Assembly (NCBI GenBank): GCA_024509875.1
Contig: JAMPIV010012258.1
Coordinates: 434,001-498,000 of the forward strand
DNA: 64,000 nucleotides
From: Oreohelix idahoensis
Lineage: Eukaryota > Mollusca > Gastropoda > Stylommatophora > Oreohelicidae
Reading direction: 5' to 3'
The position numbers were made by a program, and so were the translations under genes. The notes under the pieces were generated by a model. The model was not told the origin of the DNA and did not search any database. It saw only the letters and a program-made list of their open reading frames with translations. Below are positions 35,999 to 46,936 of the stretch, piece after piece (positions within the stretch are counted from its first letter, which is position 1; each line of letters starts with the position of its first letter).

Positions 35999-36445
35999 TC
36001 ATACTTCCAATGGACTGTGTAGGGGCCGGCCAACTACCACTGTTGACGGTGCCCTCATAATGCTAATTTCATAGCGGTATAGTGAAGTTGGCTTTGCATC
36101 AGTCAATTGGTTTGCATAAACCAATCGTCCACTACCTATTTTCTTGGGGATTCCCCGTCGTGTCATATGAAAAGATGGCCTATTAACCTCATTGCTAATT
36201 TTATCCAGTTCCACATATTTCGATCCAATTTGTGTCGGGGTGGACTGGGTTGTGTTTCCTCTCTGTACCACACGGAGAGTTGCCAGTGTAACTGGTTTTG
36301 TGGAAGACGGTTGGTGAAAAGGTGTCCTCCTATCCACTCTTGTGGTGAAATTACAGTGATGCAACGCTAAAATTCCTCCATTTATAAAGATAACAGGTAA
36401 AATAACAAGTAGGGATAAAAATATAGGTAAGATACGCGGATACAT
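35999..36445 (-). CDS. chimeric frame across the array B junction (148 aa, probably not a gene)
   Basis: Starts with an ATG in antisense LTR-A. About 30 residues are strongly hydrophobic (FLSLLVILPVIF) before the frame crosses into the element C module. It resembles a signal anchor fused to a basic protein but is created only by the insertion. Listed because it is the longest frame at the junction; no evidence of expression. Confidence 0.25.
   Translation of the reverse strand: MYPRILPIFLSLLVILPVIFINGGILALHHCNFTTRVDRRTPFHQPSSTKPVTLATLRVVQRGNTTQSTPTQIGSKYVELDKISNEVNRPSFHMTRRGIPKKIGSGRLVYANQLTDAKPTSLYRYEISIMRAPSTVVVGRPLHSPLEV
36000..36335 (-). pseudogene. element C: module occupying the integrase-core position, distal half
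   Basis: Continues the minus-strand frame that is interrupted at 52575. Across the 5-bp duplication the frame is restored: KPIDR on the right side joins VDRRTPFH on the left. It matches the module found after the integrase zinc domain in array B through TPFHQPS/PPFHTQS, LATLRVVQR/MATMRRVQR and PKKIGSGR/KKKIGSGR. No DDE integrase residues occur. Function unknown; the segment is basic and has no domain that I recognise. Confidence 0.7.
36336..36340. repeat. target-site duplication actct, left side of array B
   Basis: actct directly precedes the TG of LTR-A and recurs at 52570-52574 after the CA of LTR-C. Removing array B and one copy of actct rejoins the minus-strand frame of element C. Confidence 0.88.
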
Positions 36446-38709
36446 TCTCGCCCACGCCAGCGTTTTCTAGCGCCATTGAAAACCAACTAGTTATAACATG
36501 AAGACAAAAAAACGGCATATTAGTTTAGACGGGGCAAGAACGGAGAGGAAAGAAAAGAAAAAATGATGCGGTCTGCACACGTGCTTGAATCTAAAAGCCT
36601 AGCAGACGCAATTTGTAGTTTTTATTTAAAAAATTACGACACTAGTGACACAATGTAGGAATTGCATACGAAAACGACCTTAGCTCTTATCAGAAACAGA
36701 CGTATCTTTGACGTTTTACGGTAAATAGTCGTTTTAGTTTGAATATAGCGGCAAACGCCGTGAACGAATTGTGAAAACAATTTTCAGGACTAACATTGAA
36801 AAAAAAATATGAACTTTCTTAATAATAAGTTTAGGAGAATAAAATTTAGCTAGTTTGATAGGCTATCTTTTTCTGAGAAATAATATACTTTTGATTACGA
36901 AGACGGACAGATAACACGGAAGATATTGACGAAAGACTGTATTGTTCAATACAGACGAGCAGACAGTTTTTTGTGCATACTTTCACTAAAGTTACATTTT
37001 GACGTCCTTGAGACTAAAAATGCAGAAAAACATTACCTGTGGACAAGGGGCAGGATAGGAGGATAGTAGCTAAAAATAACTTAGTATAGAAATCTTAGAA
37101 GTAGGGGGAGACAAAATTTGTGTAGTTTTTTCTTGTAGTTAGTCCAAAAACAAGTGTAATTTTGAGAAAAACCAAGTTCGGACGGACAGACCGACAGAAA
37201 AATATTACACACTAGACTGAGACTGGACCGAAATTGGACATAGTAGTTTAAATCTTTGAAAGGTCGAGTGGAAGTCCGCTGATTGGACGAAAGAGTTCAT
37301 ATCAGAGAAAAAAAGTAGCCGGCAAGTGCCATTTTTAAAAGACTGTCCATATACACAGTTCATTAATGCTAGAAGTGAGACTTCCAGGAAATATTATATA
37401 TTATCAGTGGGACGCCATAATCTAGCCAGCAGCTCAGCTGAGTTTTGCTAGTACAACGTAACTGTGTTTTCAATTTTGAATTGTGGTAAGGAGAAAAATT
37501 CATTAATCTTTTATTTAATAATTCTGAGTGATTGATACTGCCATATAATGAAACATGATTACGACAAGTGAGTACTTCTTCTAGGTCCCCAGCGACAGTC
37601 CAGGGCCTAGAGGCAATGAACCAAATGAAAAAAAACATAACCAAGAATATAAAAGACAGCTATTTATTTCAGGAAATCAGTGGGAACATATGACCTACCT
37701 TATTCTATAGAAGAAAAGAGATTAATGAAAATATTTCAGATGCAGTGCAGTTCATAAAGGAATGGGAAACTAGTGCTATTTGATACCGCCTGGGTGAGAT
37801 GTGCTGGGTCTGTCAGAGAGATCTGACCCGGTCTTTGTAATTTTTTTTTGGCTTTGTTGTTTGTAAAAATGGTGAAGTAGGCAGTGTCTTGACACATGGC
37901 AAAAATTTTGGTTTCAGAGTTTCTGGTCTGGCACTGCACTAGTGTCAGATGTTTTGAAGAGATCCAAGAGTGGATGACTTAGAAGCCTACCATTTTACCT
38001 CAACAACTGTGAGGAGTGGACCACTTAAATTCTTTACTACATCGTCACAGGCCAGATAAGTTGAAAACCTGGCCTGCTGTTGATTCATCAAATTTTTCCA
38101 CACTAAAATAAATAAAAATCCTTGTGTATAGAAACTATACCTCATTTCCATAATTAAAGAGACAATGACTATTGTACACAGAGATCGGGCGTGATGACAC
38201 CACCATGACCAGACATCCAGTGCTAGTTTTCCAAAAACTCTGTAGTTAGTGTTAATATTAACCAATGTAACCAATATATCTATGTACAAAGTGTTTCATT
38301 TTGATTATTCAATATATATACACTTTTATTGATAAATACATATTGTTTCATACGTCCTGACCAGAAGAAAATTTGGTTAAGGACTAAATAAATTCTAAAA
38401 AATTGTAAAATTTAAATTCTAAAGCCAGTGTTAGTTGAGTTGATCATAGAACTTATTATTATTAGACTTAGTGTTTATATGTGTGTGTGTCTGTGTATTT
38501 AATTACCTACACATCACATTTCATTACCCTAGACATTAAACGTAGCTAACATACATAATAGCAGAATAAGTCTGTTTGAGGTCATAAGTGGTAGCAGAAA
38601 GGCATTCTGTAACTCACATAAACTGTTATCTTCAGGAGCCTTCACAGCTGACCTCATCCAGTACACTAGGTAACATAGCAACCACGCAATAACATAAAAA
38701 ACCACTACA
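36341..38709 (+). repeat. LTR-A of array B
   Basis: 2369 bp, TGTGGTG to CCACTACA. It is the most distinct of the three at many sites where LTR-B and LTR-C agree (for example catatcagag against catattagag, cagttcatta against cagttcgtta). LTR function is as in any retrotransposon; promoter and poly(A) sites are not resolved. Confidence 0.9.
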
Positions 38710-38947
38710 TATATTGGGTAGCTCTTGTCCGGGATTTAGATTTATCAAAGATATTAGGGTCTCCTGGTCCGGGGATTAAACTATTGGGGGCATAAGTTGT
38801 ATAAATTTAACAGTGTCCCAAAAATTAAAAGTGGAAAGTAAAAGTTGATGAATCTTCACAGCCAGTGGTAATTAATTAATTAGTATATTACCTTAGTAAT
38901 TAGACTTTGTAATTTACCTTAGTCATTGTTAAATTGTGTGATATAGT
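38710..38947 (+). other. B1 leader with candidate primer-binding site
   Basis: 238 bp. A TGG begins at about 38715 (TGGGTAGCTCTTGTCCGGG), a candidate primer site; the tRNA is not identified. A related block, tcctggtccggggatta, recurs at 38762-38778, about 40 bp downstream of tcttgtccgggattta. The leader is far shorter than in family A. Confidence 0.55.
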
Positions 38948-39577
38948 ATGGCAGATCTAGCCAAATTCAGATCGGCTGCTGTGCTGACGACTAAAGAAAT
39001 GAACATGGAAGGTCAGGTTTTGGTTCAATATGTAACGTTAGAATGTGACAAGTATATTGAAAGGGAAGATAGGAGGTTAGCTGAAGAGAAGAGGTTACAA
39101 ATTGAGGCTGACAAAGAACTTAAGAGGCTGCAGATTGAGGCAGAAGAAAAACGACAGCAAAGGGAGGCAGAAGAAAAACGACAGCAAAGGGAGGCAGAAG
39201 AAAAGAGATTGACTGCCGAAAGGGAAGCAGAAGATAGGAGATTGCAAAGGGAGCACGAGTTACGACTAAGGGAGTTGGAATTACAAGGCCATGCTCCTGA
39301 AAATGGTGCCAGCCCCTTTGCCTCAGATGCCACGCCTAGTCAGGGAGCCTCAACCTCAGCTATGGGGTTTCATTTAGACCATTTTGTTGAGAAAGACGAT
39401 GACATAGAGGGGTACCTAAGTAGATTTAAACTATTGGCTACTACGTATGGGTTAGAGAGAGAGAGGTGGAGTCTCAAGTTATCCCAGGGGCTTAGGGGTA
39501 CATCTTATGAAGTTTTTGCCAAAATGAATAGAGACGACCAAGACAATTATGACATGCTAAAGCAGGCTTTGTTTTAA
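38948..39577 (+). pseudogene. Gag N-terminal part, B1 (stop codon in capsid)
   Basis: 209 aa from a well-placed ATG. Residues 1-40 form a short helical N-terminal region (MADLAKFRSAAV, QYVTLECDKY); 40-118 a charged coiled coil with EAEEKRQQR repeats; from about 138 the capsid begins (FHLDHFVEKDDDIEGYLSRF). The frame ends at TAA (39575-39577) where B2 has an open LLLRYE. The same frame continues from 39578, so only this stop separates the two parts. Confidence 0.85.
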
Positions 39578-41074
39578 AGATATGAAAAGAATGGTGAATT
39601 TTATCGTAAGAAGTTTAGAAATGCCAAGCTGTTGTCTGGGGAGACATACCACCAATTCTCTGCCAGACTGGAAACCTATTTGGAGAAATGGACTGCTCTG
39701 GGGAAGACCCAAGATCTCAAAGAAATGATCATTATAGAGCAATTAAGAGAGTCCATGGCTCCCGACCTGAGAAAATTTCTCATGGAACAAGGTGCAGAGA
39801 AGTTAGGGGCGGTATTGAATGTCGCTGAGAGGTATCAAGCAGCCCAGGCAGAGGTAGCTGGGTCTAAAAAGAAACATATAGAGAATTTTAAAGCCCCACA
39901 GCACTTCAATAAATTTGATACCAGAGAACAAGGTAATAAAGGTAGGACAAACTTTGATAGGCCACGAAATGATTATCGTGATAGAAACTCACAGTTCAAT
40001 GACCAAAAATATAATGAAAGAAAACCGTTTAACCAAGGAAAGAGGTGGTGCAAATGGTGTAAGAAGGACAACCATAAAATCGAATTTTGTAAAAGGAAAC
40101 CTTCAAACATTGCTGTAATGAAATCGGGGAACCAGAGATTAAAGGTTAAACCTACTGGACAGCAGGAACCTTATCACCCCCCAGTTTGTGAGGATGTTGT
40201 TTGTAACGGAGTCACCATAATGTGCTTATATGATACAGGTTTGGATTTTGATTCAGTTGTGAAGGCTAGCCTAGTAGACCCAAGTCAGTATACCACCGAA
40301 ACAGTGGAAATACAAGGGGCGACTAAGGACATACCACTCATGACACTTCCCATCGCAAGGATAACGGTGAAAACTCGCTATGTGGAAGGAGAAATCAGAG
40401 CAGCAGTGATAGATGAACCAATCTACCCTCTGATATTGGGGTGTAGATACGTCTTCTTAGGGAATCCCGAGAGACCTGTGATCATGGCGACAGTGCAGAC
40501 CAGGTCACAGTCAAAGAAGGAAGAAGGTGAACCTATAAATGCTCATCCAGAAGAGATGAGGAAGGCGCAGGCTGAGGATAGGACACTCAAGCAATGTTTT
40601 AAAAAATTTCCCAAATGCCACAAACCTCCAAGCAAGGGAGATTATTATCTGAAGAACAAATTGCTATACAGGAAGACCGGAACTAGATCCACTGGTCACG
40701 GACAGTTGGTTCTTCCCAAGGCATATAGGGCAAAATTAATAAGGAGCTTACATGTTGGAAAAGATGGTGACCATGAGAAAATAGGTACCATCTGCCAAAA
40801 GGTTGCTCGAAAATACTATTGGCCCGACGTAAATGTCGATATTGAGAACTTTGTAGAAGCATGTGGCGTATTTCATGAGGGAACACCCACAAAGGGAAAA
40901 AATGTGCAGGACCTAGAAACGCCACGGGGCAAACTTAGGCCTGGAAGGAAAAATAATTATAATAAAGTAGACAAAGTGGAATGGGAGCCCCCTTTTCACA
41001 CCCAGTCTTTACTTGAATGTATTAACATGGCAACTATGCGACGAGTACAAAGAGTAATTTTACCCCCAGAATAA
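39578..41074 (+). CDS. Gag capsid/CCHC - protease - integrase zinc domain - basic module, B1
   Basis: Open after the TAA; the first ATG is at 39632 (480 aa, used for numbering). SCAN-like capsid spans 1-75; the CCHC knuckle is C140, C143, H148, C153; protease DTG is at 201-203. The integrase zinc domain has H374 and H381 and the first Cys at 411, but the paired Cys is Phe414. From residue 415 a Lys/Arg-rich module (QDLET, PPFH, MATMRRVQR) replaces the integrase core; the frame ends at 41074 through an extra C in a C-run, and the module trails on to about 41285 with a small deletion relative to B2. Integrase activity is not possible from this protein. Confidence 0.85.
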   Translation, partial: RYEKNGEFYRKKFRNAKLLSGETYHQFSARLETYLEKWTALGKTQDLKEMIIIEQLRESMAPDLRKFLMEQGAEKLGAVLNVAERYQAAQAEVAGSKKKHIENFKAPQHFNKFDTREQGNKGRTNFDRPRNDYRDRNSQFNDQKYNERKPFNQGKRWCKWCKKDNHKIEFCKRKPSNIAVMKSGNQRLKVKPTGQQEPYHPPVCEDVVCNGVTIMCLYDTGLDFDSVVKASLVDPSQYTTETVEIQGATKDIPLMTLPIARITVKTRYVEGEIRAAVIDEPIYPLILGCRYVFLGNPERPVIMATVQTRSQSKKEEGEPINAHPEEMRKAQAEDRTLKQCFKKFPKCHKPPSKGDYYLKNKLLYRKTGTRSTGHGQLVLPKAYRAKLIRSLHVGKDGDHEKIGTICQKVARKYYWPDVNVDIENFVEACGVFHEGTPTKGKNVQDLETPRGKLRPGRKNNYNKVDKVEWEPPFHTQSLLECINMATMRRVQRVILPPE

Positions 41075-41289
41075 GCTGTCAGAATTATATAAACTGGAGG
41101 AAACTAAAAGAGAGCGAAGATCTCTCACAAGTAATCTAAAGTTGGAAGACAACCCCAAGAAAAAAATTGGTAGTGGTCGATTTGAGAGTGATGATTCTAG
41201 GAAGAAAAGTCCTCACTACAATGCTTCTAATGGAAAGGACCCGACGGGTGCCATGAAAAATAAGTATGAAAATTTAAAAGTCCATATGT

Positions 41290-43174
41290 AAACCTTGTTG
41301 AGGACCTGGACAGATGAGAAGGCAGAAGAGACTGTTACCTCATCCTACCAATATGTGAACGAGCTGGCCACTCGTCTGAAAGCTGGATGAAACTGGCAAA
41401 TGATAATTTGAGACAAGCCAGGAAGAAACATGCAGCTTATTTTAATCGGAAGGCAAAGGACAGAGAATTAGCTGTGGGATAGAAAGTGCTTCTTCTACTA
41501 CCCGGCAGCAATAATAAGTTGCAAATTGGATGGCAAGGTCCATATACGGTTCTAGAGAAGGTGTCTAGAACAAACTATAAAATTGACAAAAAGGGGAAGG
41601 AGAAGATATATCATGTGAATCTTTTAAAGAAGTATCTGGACAGACAAATCCAGGAAGGCACCCCCTTACTGACCTTGGCTATCGCAACTGAAATGAAAAA
41701 GGAACCACTCACCTCACATGAATACCCATTACATCCCTGTGAGACAGCCGCACAGGTAAAAGTCAGTAAGCACCTGACTAAAACTCAGAGGGAGAGAGTT
41801 CAACAGGTTCTGGAGGAACATACGGATGTGTTAACAGACAAACCAGGACATACTAATTTGCTACAGTATGACATGAAGCTGGTAGACTCAACACCAATCT
41901 GTATGAGAGCCTATTCTGTTCCGTTTGCTAAGGAGAAAGCATTGAAAGAAGAGATAGAGTATTTGTTGAAAGAGAGGATTATTTCTCACAGTGAATCTTC
42001 TTTTAGCTCCAGTGTAGTTTTGTTGAGGAAACCGTCTGGGGAACATAGACTGTGCATAGATTACAGGAAACTGAATGCTATCACAGAAGATCAGGTGGAT
42101 CCATTACCGGACACAAAACAGTTATTTGCCAGACTAAATAAGGCAAAATATTTTTCGAAGGTGGATCTTAGCAAAGGCTATTACCAGATCCCAGTGAAAC
42201 CTGTAGTTCGACCTTATTTAGCTTTTAGCATCTCGGAAGGACATTATGAATTCAACATGTTACCATTCGGACTGAAAAATGCTCCGAGTGTATTTTCTAG
42301 GATGATGCGCAAACTGTTAGATCCCTTGAATAATCCATGTATCACGAATTTCATGGATGATATCCTCATCGCCACAGAAACATTTGAAAAACACATTAAC
42401 TCTCTGAATATGCTATTTGATAGGCTCAGAGAAGCGAACTTGACTGCTAGACCAACAAAATGTTGTATTGGATGCAAAGAGTTGGAATTCTTGGGACATA
42501 CTGTATATCAGGGTAACATGACCCCTGACCCCAAGAACTTGGAAAAACTGCAGAGAGCACCTCGACCGCAAACCAAAAAAGACGTGCGATCATTCGTGTC
42601 GTTGTGTGGTTTTTATCAAAAATATATCAAAAATTTTAACTCTATATGTGCTCCTCTGACTGATCTGACTCGCAAGGGAAATCCAGATAAAATTGTTTGG
42701 TCAGCGCAATGTGAATTTGCATTCCAAGAGTTAAAGGAAAAACTCACTAGCAAGCCGATTCTCAAATTGCCTGATTTGACTCAGGACTTTGTGGTGAGAA
42801 CGGACGCAAGCAATGTAGGCCTGGGGGCTACTTTGTTGCAAAGGTCCTCTTCACCCAATGGGGAATTGAACCCAGTCGCTTATGCTAGCCGCAAGTTGAA
42901 CAAAGCGGAACAAGGGTATTCCACAAGCGAAAAAGAGTGTTTAGCGTTAATCTGGGCAATAAAAAAGTTCCAAATCTATCTGTATGGCAGGACTTTTGTG
43001 GTCCAAACAGATCACCAGCCTCTTGTATTCTTATCTCAGGCCAAGCATGAAAATGCAAGATTGTTACGTTGGTCTTTATTGTTACAACCATATCAGTTTA
43101 ATATTGAATATATCCCGGGCTCACAGAATGTCGGTGCAGATTTCCTCAGTAGGCACCCCTGTGATCAAATTTAG
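41290..43174 (+). CDS. integrase GPY domain - RT - RNase H, B1
   Basis: From about 41293 the tail of integrase (RTWTDEKAEE) is readable with a 1-base loss near 41386 (gctggatgaaac against gctggatggaaac in B2) and a TAG at about 41479 (gggatag against gggagag in B2). The clear frame runs 41486-43174, 562 aa, with WQGPY near residue 16, then RT with LDLSKGYYQIP-type residues, PFGLKNAPSVF and FMDD, and RNase H with RTDASN, EKEC, QTDHQ and ADFLSR. RT and RNase H motifs are complete. LTR-B follows after a 90-bp 3' region with ggtggggagatg as the likely polypurine tract (43255-43264). Confidence 0.87.
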
Positions 43175-43264
43175 AGTAGTTGGCAGGCGTGAGGAGTTAA
43201 TTTTATCTATGTGTATCACTGGTTTTGGAACTTGCATTAGTGCATGTTCTCAGGTGGGGAGATG

Positions 43265-45631
43265 TGTGGTGAGATTACAGTGATGCAACGCTAAAATTCC
43301 TCCATTTATAAAGATAACAGGTAAAATAACAAGTAGGGATAAAAATATAGGTAAGATACGCGGATACATTCTCGCCCACGCCAGCGTTTTCTAGCGCCAT
43401 TGAAAACCAACTAGTTATAACATGAAGACACAAAAACGGCATATTAGTTTAGACGGGGCAAGAACGGAGAGGAAAGAAAAGAAAAAATGATGCGGTCTGC
43501 ACACGTGCTTGAATCTAAAAGCCTAGCAGACGCAATTTGTAGTTTTTATTAAAAAAATTACGACACTAGTGACACAATGTAGGAATTGGATACGAAAACG
43601 ACCTTAGCTCTTATCAGAAACAGACGTATCTTTGACGTTTTACGGTAAATAGTCGTTTTAGTTTGAATATAGCCCCAAACGCCGTGAACGAATTGTGAAA
43701 ACAATTTTCAGGACTAACATTGAAAAAAAATATGTACTTTCTTAATAATAAGTTTAAGAGAATAAAAGTTAGCTAGTTTGATAGGCTATCTTTTTCTGAG
43801 AAATAATATACTTTTAATTACGAAGACGGACAGATAACACGGAAGATATTGACGAAAGACTGTATTGTTCAATACAGACGAGCAGACAGTTTTTTGTGCA
43901 TACTTTCACTAAAGTTACATTTTGACGTCCTTGAGACTAAAAATGCAGAAAAACATTACCTGTGGACAAGGGGCAGGATAGGAGGATAGTAGCTAAAAAT
44001 AACTTAGCATAGAAATCTTAGAAGTAGGGGGAGACAAAATTTGTGTAGTTTTTTCTTGTAGTTAGTCCAAAAACAAGTGTAATTTTGGGAAAAACCAAGT
44101 TCGGACGGACAGACCGACAGAAAAATATTACACACTAGACTGAGACTGGACCGAAATTGGACATAGTAGTTTAAATATTTGAAAGGTAGAGGGGAAGTCC
44201 GCTGATTGGACGAAAGAGTTCATATTAGAGAAAAAAAGTAGCCGGCAAGTGCCATTTTTAAAAGACTGTCCATATACACAGTTCGTTAATGCTAGAAGTG
44301 AGACTTCCAGGAAATATTATATATTATCAATGGGACGCCATAATCTAGCCAGCAGCTCAGCTGAGTTTTGCTAGTACAACGTAACTGTGTTTTCAATTTT
44401 GAATTGTGGTAAGGAGAAAAATTCATTAATCTTTTATTTAACAATTCTGAGTGATTGATACTGCCATATAATGAAAAATTTTTACGACAAGTGAGTACTT
44501 CTTCTAGGTCCCCAGCGACAGTCCAGGGCCTAGAGGCAATGAACCAAATGGAAAAAACATAACCAAGAATATAAAAGACAGCTATTTATTTCAGGAAATC
44601 AGTGGGAACATATCACCTACCTTATTCTATAGAAGAAAAGAGATTATTGAAAATATTTCAGATGCAGTGCAGTTCATAAAGGAATGGGAAACTAGTGCTA
44701 TTTGATACCACCCGGGTGAGATGTGCTTTGTCTGTCAGAGAGATCTGACCCGGTCTTTGTAATTTTTTTTTGGCTTTGTTGTTTGTAAAAATGGTGAAGT
44801 AGGCAGTGTCTTGACACATGGCAAAAATTTTGGTTTCAGAGTTTCTGGTCTGGCACTGCACTAGTGTCAGATGTTTTGAAGAGATCCAAGAGTGGATGAC
44901 TTAGAAGCCTACCATTTTACCTCAACAACTGTGAGGAGTGGACCACTTGAATTCTTTACTACATCGTCACAGGCCAGATAAGTTGAAAACCTGGCCTGCT
45001 GTTGATTCATCAAATTTTTCCACACTAAAATAAATAAAAATCCTTGTGTATAGAAACTATACCTCATTTCCATAATTAAAGAGACAATGACTATTGTACA
45101 CAGAGATCGGGCGTAATGACACCACCACGACCAGACATCCAGTGCTAGTTTTCCAAAAACTCTGTAGTTAGTGTTAATATTAACCAATGTAACCCATATA
45201 TCTATGTACAAAGTGTTTCATTTTGATTATTCAATATATATACACTTTTATTGATAAATACATATTGTTTCATACGTCCTGACCAGAAGAAAATTTGGTT
45301 AAGGACTAAATAAATTCTAAAAAATTGTAAAATTTAAATTCTAAAGCCAGTGTTAGTTGAGTTGATCATAGAACTTATTATTATTAGACTTAGTATTTAT
45401 ATGTGTGTGTGTCTGTGTATTTAATTACCTACACATCACATTTCATTACCCTAGACATTAAACGTAGCTAACATACATAATAGCAGAATAAGTCTGTTTG
45501 AGGTCATAAGTGGTAGCAGAAAGGCATTCTGTAACTCACATAAACTGTTATCTTCAGGAGCCTTCACAGCTGACCTCATCCAGTACACTAGGTAACATAG
45601 CAACCACGCAATAACATCAAAAACCACTACA
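43265..45631 (+). repeat. LTR-B of array B
   Basis: 2367 bp, TGTGGTG to CCACTACA, serving both B1 (3') and B2 (5'). At most sites where LTR-A and LTR-C differ it agrees with LTR-C, with private changes such as atagccccaaac and gaaaaattttta. Confidence 0.9.
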
Positions 45632-45869
45632 TATATTGGGTAGCTCTTGTCCGGGATTTAGATTTATCAAAGATATTAGGGTCTCCTGGTCCGGGGATTA
45701 AACTATTGGGGGCATAAGTTGTATAAATTTAACAGTGTCCCAAAAATTAAAAGTGGAAAGTAAAAGTTGATGAATCTTCACAGCCAGTGGTAATTAATTA
45801 ATTAGTATATTACCTTAGTAATTAGACTTTGTAATTTACCTTAGTCATTGTTAAATTGTGTGATATAGT
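45632..45869 (+). other. B2 leader
   Basis: Matches the B1 leader, including the candidate primer site after LTR-B and the repeated tccggg block. Non-coding. Confidence 0.55.
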
Positions 45870-46457
45870 ATGGCAGATCTAGCCAAATTCAGATCGGCTG
45901 CTGTGCTGACGACTAAGGAAATGAACATGGAAGGTCAGGTTTTGGTTCAATATGTAACGTTAGAATGTGACAAGTATATTGAAAGGGAAGATAGGAGGTT
46001 AGCTGAAGAGAAGAGGTTACAAATTGAGGCTGACAAAGAACTTAAGAGGCTGCAGATTGAGGCAGAAGAAAAACGACAGCAAAGGGAGGCAGAAGAAAAA
46101 CGACAGCAAAGGGAGGCAGAAGAAAAGAGATTGACTGCCGAAAGGGAAGCAGAAGATAGGAGATTGCAAAGGGAGCACGAGTTACGACTAAGGGAGTTGG
46201 AATTACAAGGCCATGCTCCTGAAAATGGTGCCAGCCCCTTTGCCTCAGATGCCACGCCTAGTCAGGGAGCCTCAACCTCAGCTATGGGGTTTCATTTAGA
46301 CCATTTTGTTGAGAAAGACGATGACATAGAGGGGTACCTAAGTAGATTTGAACTATTGGCTACTACGTATGGGTTAGAGAGAGAGAGAGAGAGAGGTGGA
46401 GTCTCAAGTTATCCCAGGGGCTTAGGGGTACATCTTATGAAGTTTTTGCCAAAATGA
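45870..46457 (+). pseudogene. Gag N-terminal part, B2 (GA-repeat frameshift)
   Basis: Same start and coiled coil as B1. A GA run after the YGLERE codons is 8 bp longer than in B1 (46374-46396), so the last 25 or so residues are out of frame and the protein stops at 46457. Before the lesion it is almost identical to B1, including capsid start FHLDHFVEKD. The lesion lies in a simple repeat, typical of replication slippage. Confidence 0.85.
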
Positions 46458-46936
46458 ATAGAGACGACCAAGACAATTATGACATGCTAAAGCAGGCTTT
46501 GTTATTAAGATATGAAAAGAATGGTGAATTTTATCGTAAGAAGTTTAGAAATGCCAAGCTGTTGTCTGGGGAGACATACCACCAATTCTCTGCCAGACTG
46601 GAAACCTATTTGGAGAAATGGACTGCTCTGGGGAAGACCCAAGATCTCAAAGAAATGATCATTATAGAGCAATTAAGAGAGTCCATGGCTCCCGACCTGA
46701 GAAAATTTCTCATGGAACAAGGTGCAGAGAAGTTAGGGGCGGTATTGAATGTCGCTGAGAGGTATCAAGCAGCCCAGGCAGAGGTAGCTGGCTCTAAAAA
46801 GAAACATATAGAGAATTTTAAAGCCCCACAGCACTTCAATAAATTTGATACCAGAGAACAAGGTAATAAAGGTAGGACAAACTTTGATAGGCCACGAAAT
46901 GATTATCGTGATAGAAACTCACAGTTCAATGAATAA
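46454..46936 (+). pseudogene. Gag capsid and nucleocapsid start, B2
   Basis: 160 aa continuing Gag after the GA-run shift. It includes the residues lost to the TAA in B1 (LLLRYEKNGE), the SCAN-like capsid (GETYHQFSARLETYLEKW, EQLRESMAPDLRKFL) and a basic start of nucleocapsid. It ends at a TAA (46934-46936) where B1 reads Asp-Gln. Confidence 0.83.

Noticed and set aside
37987..38289. 100-codon antisense frame repeated in the three family B LTRs (also 44909, 51845)
   Set aside because: Low-complexity hydrophobic product in LTR antisense; conservation equals that of the surrounding LTR.
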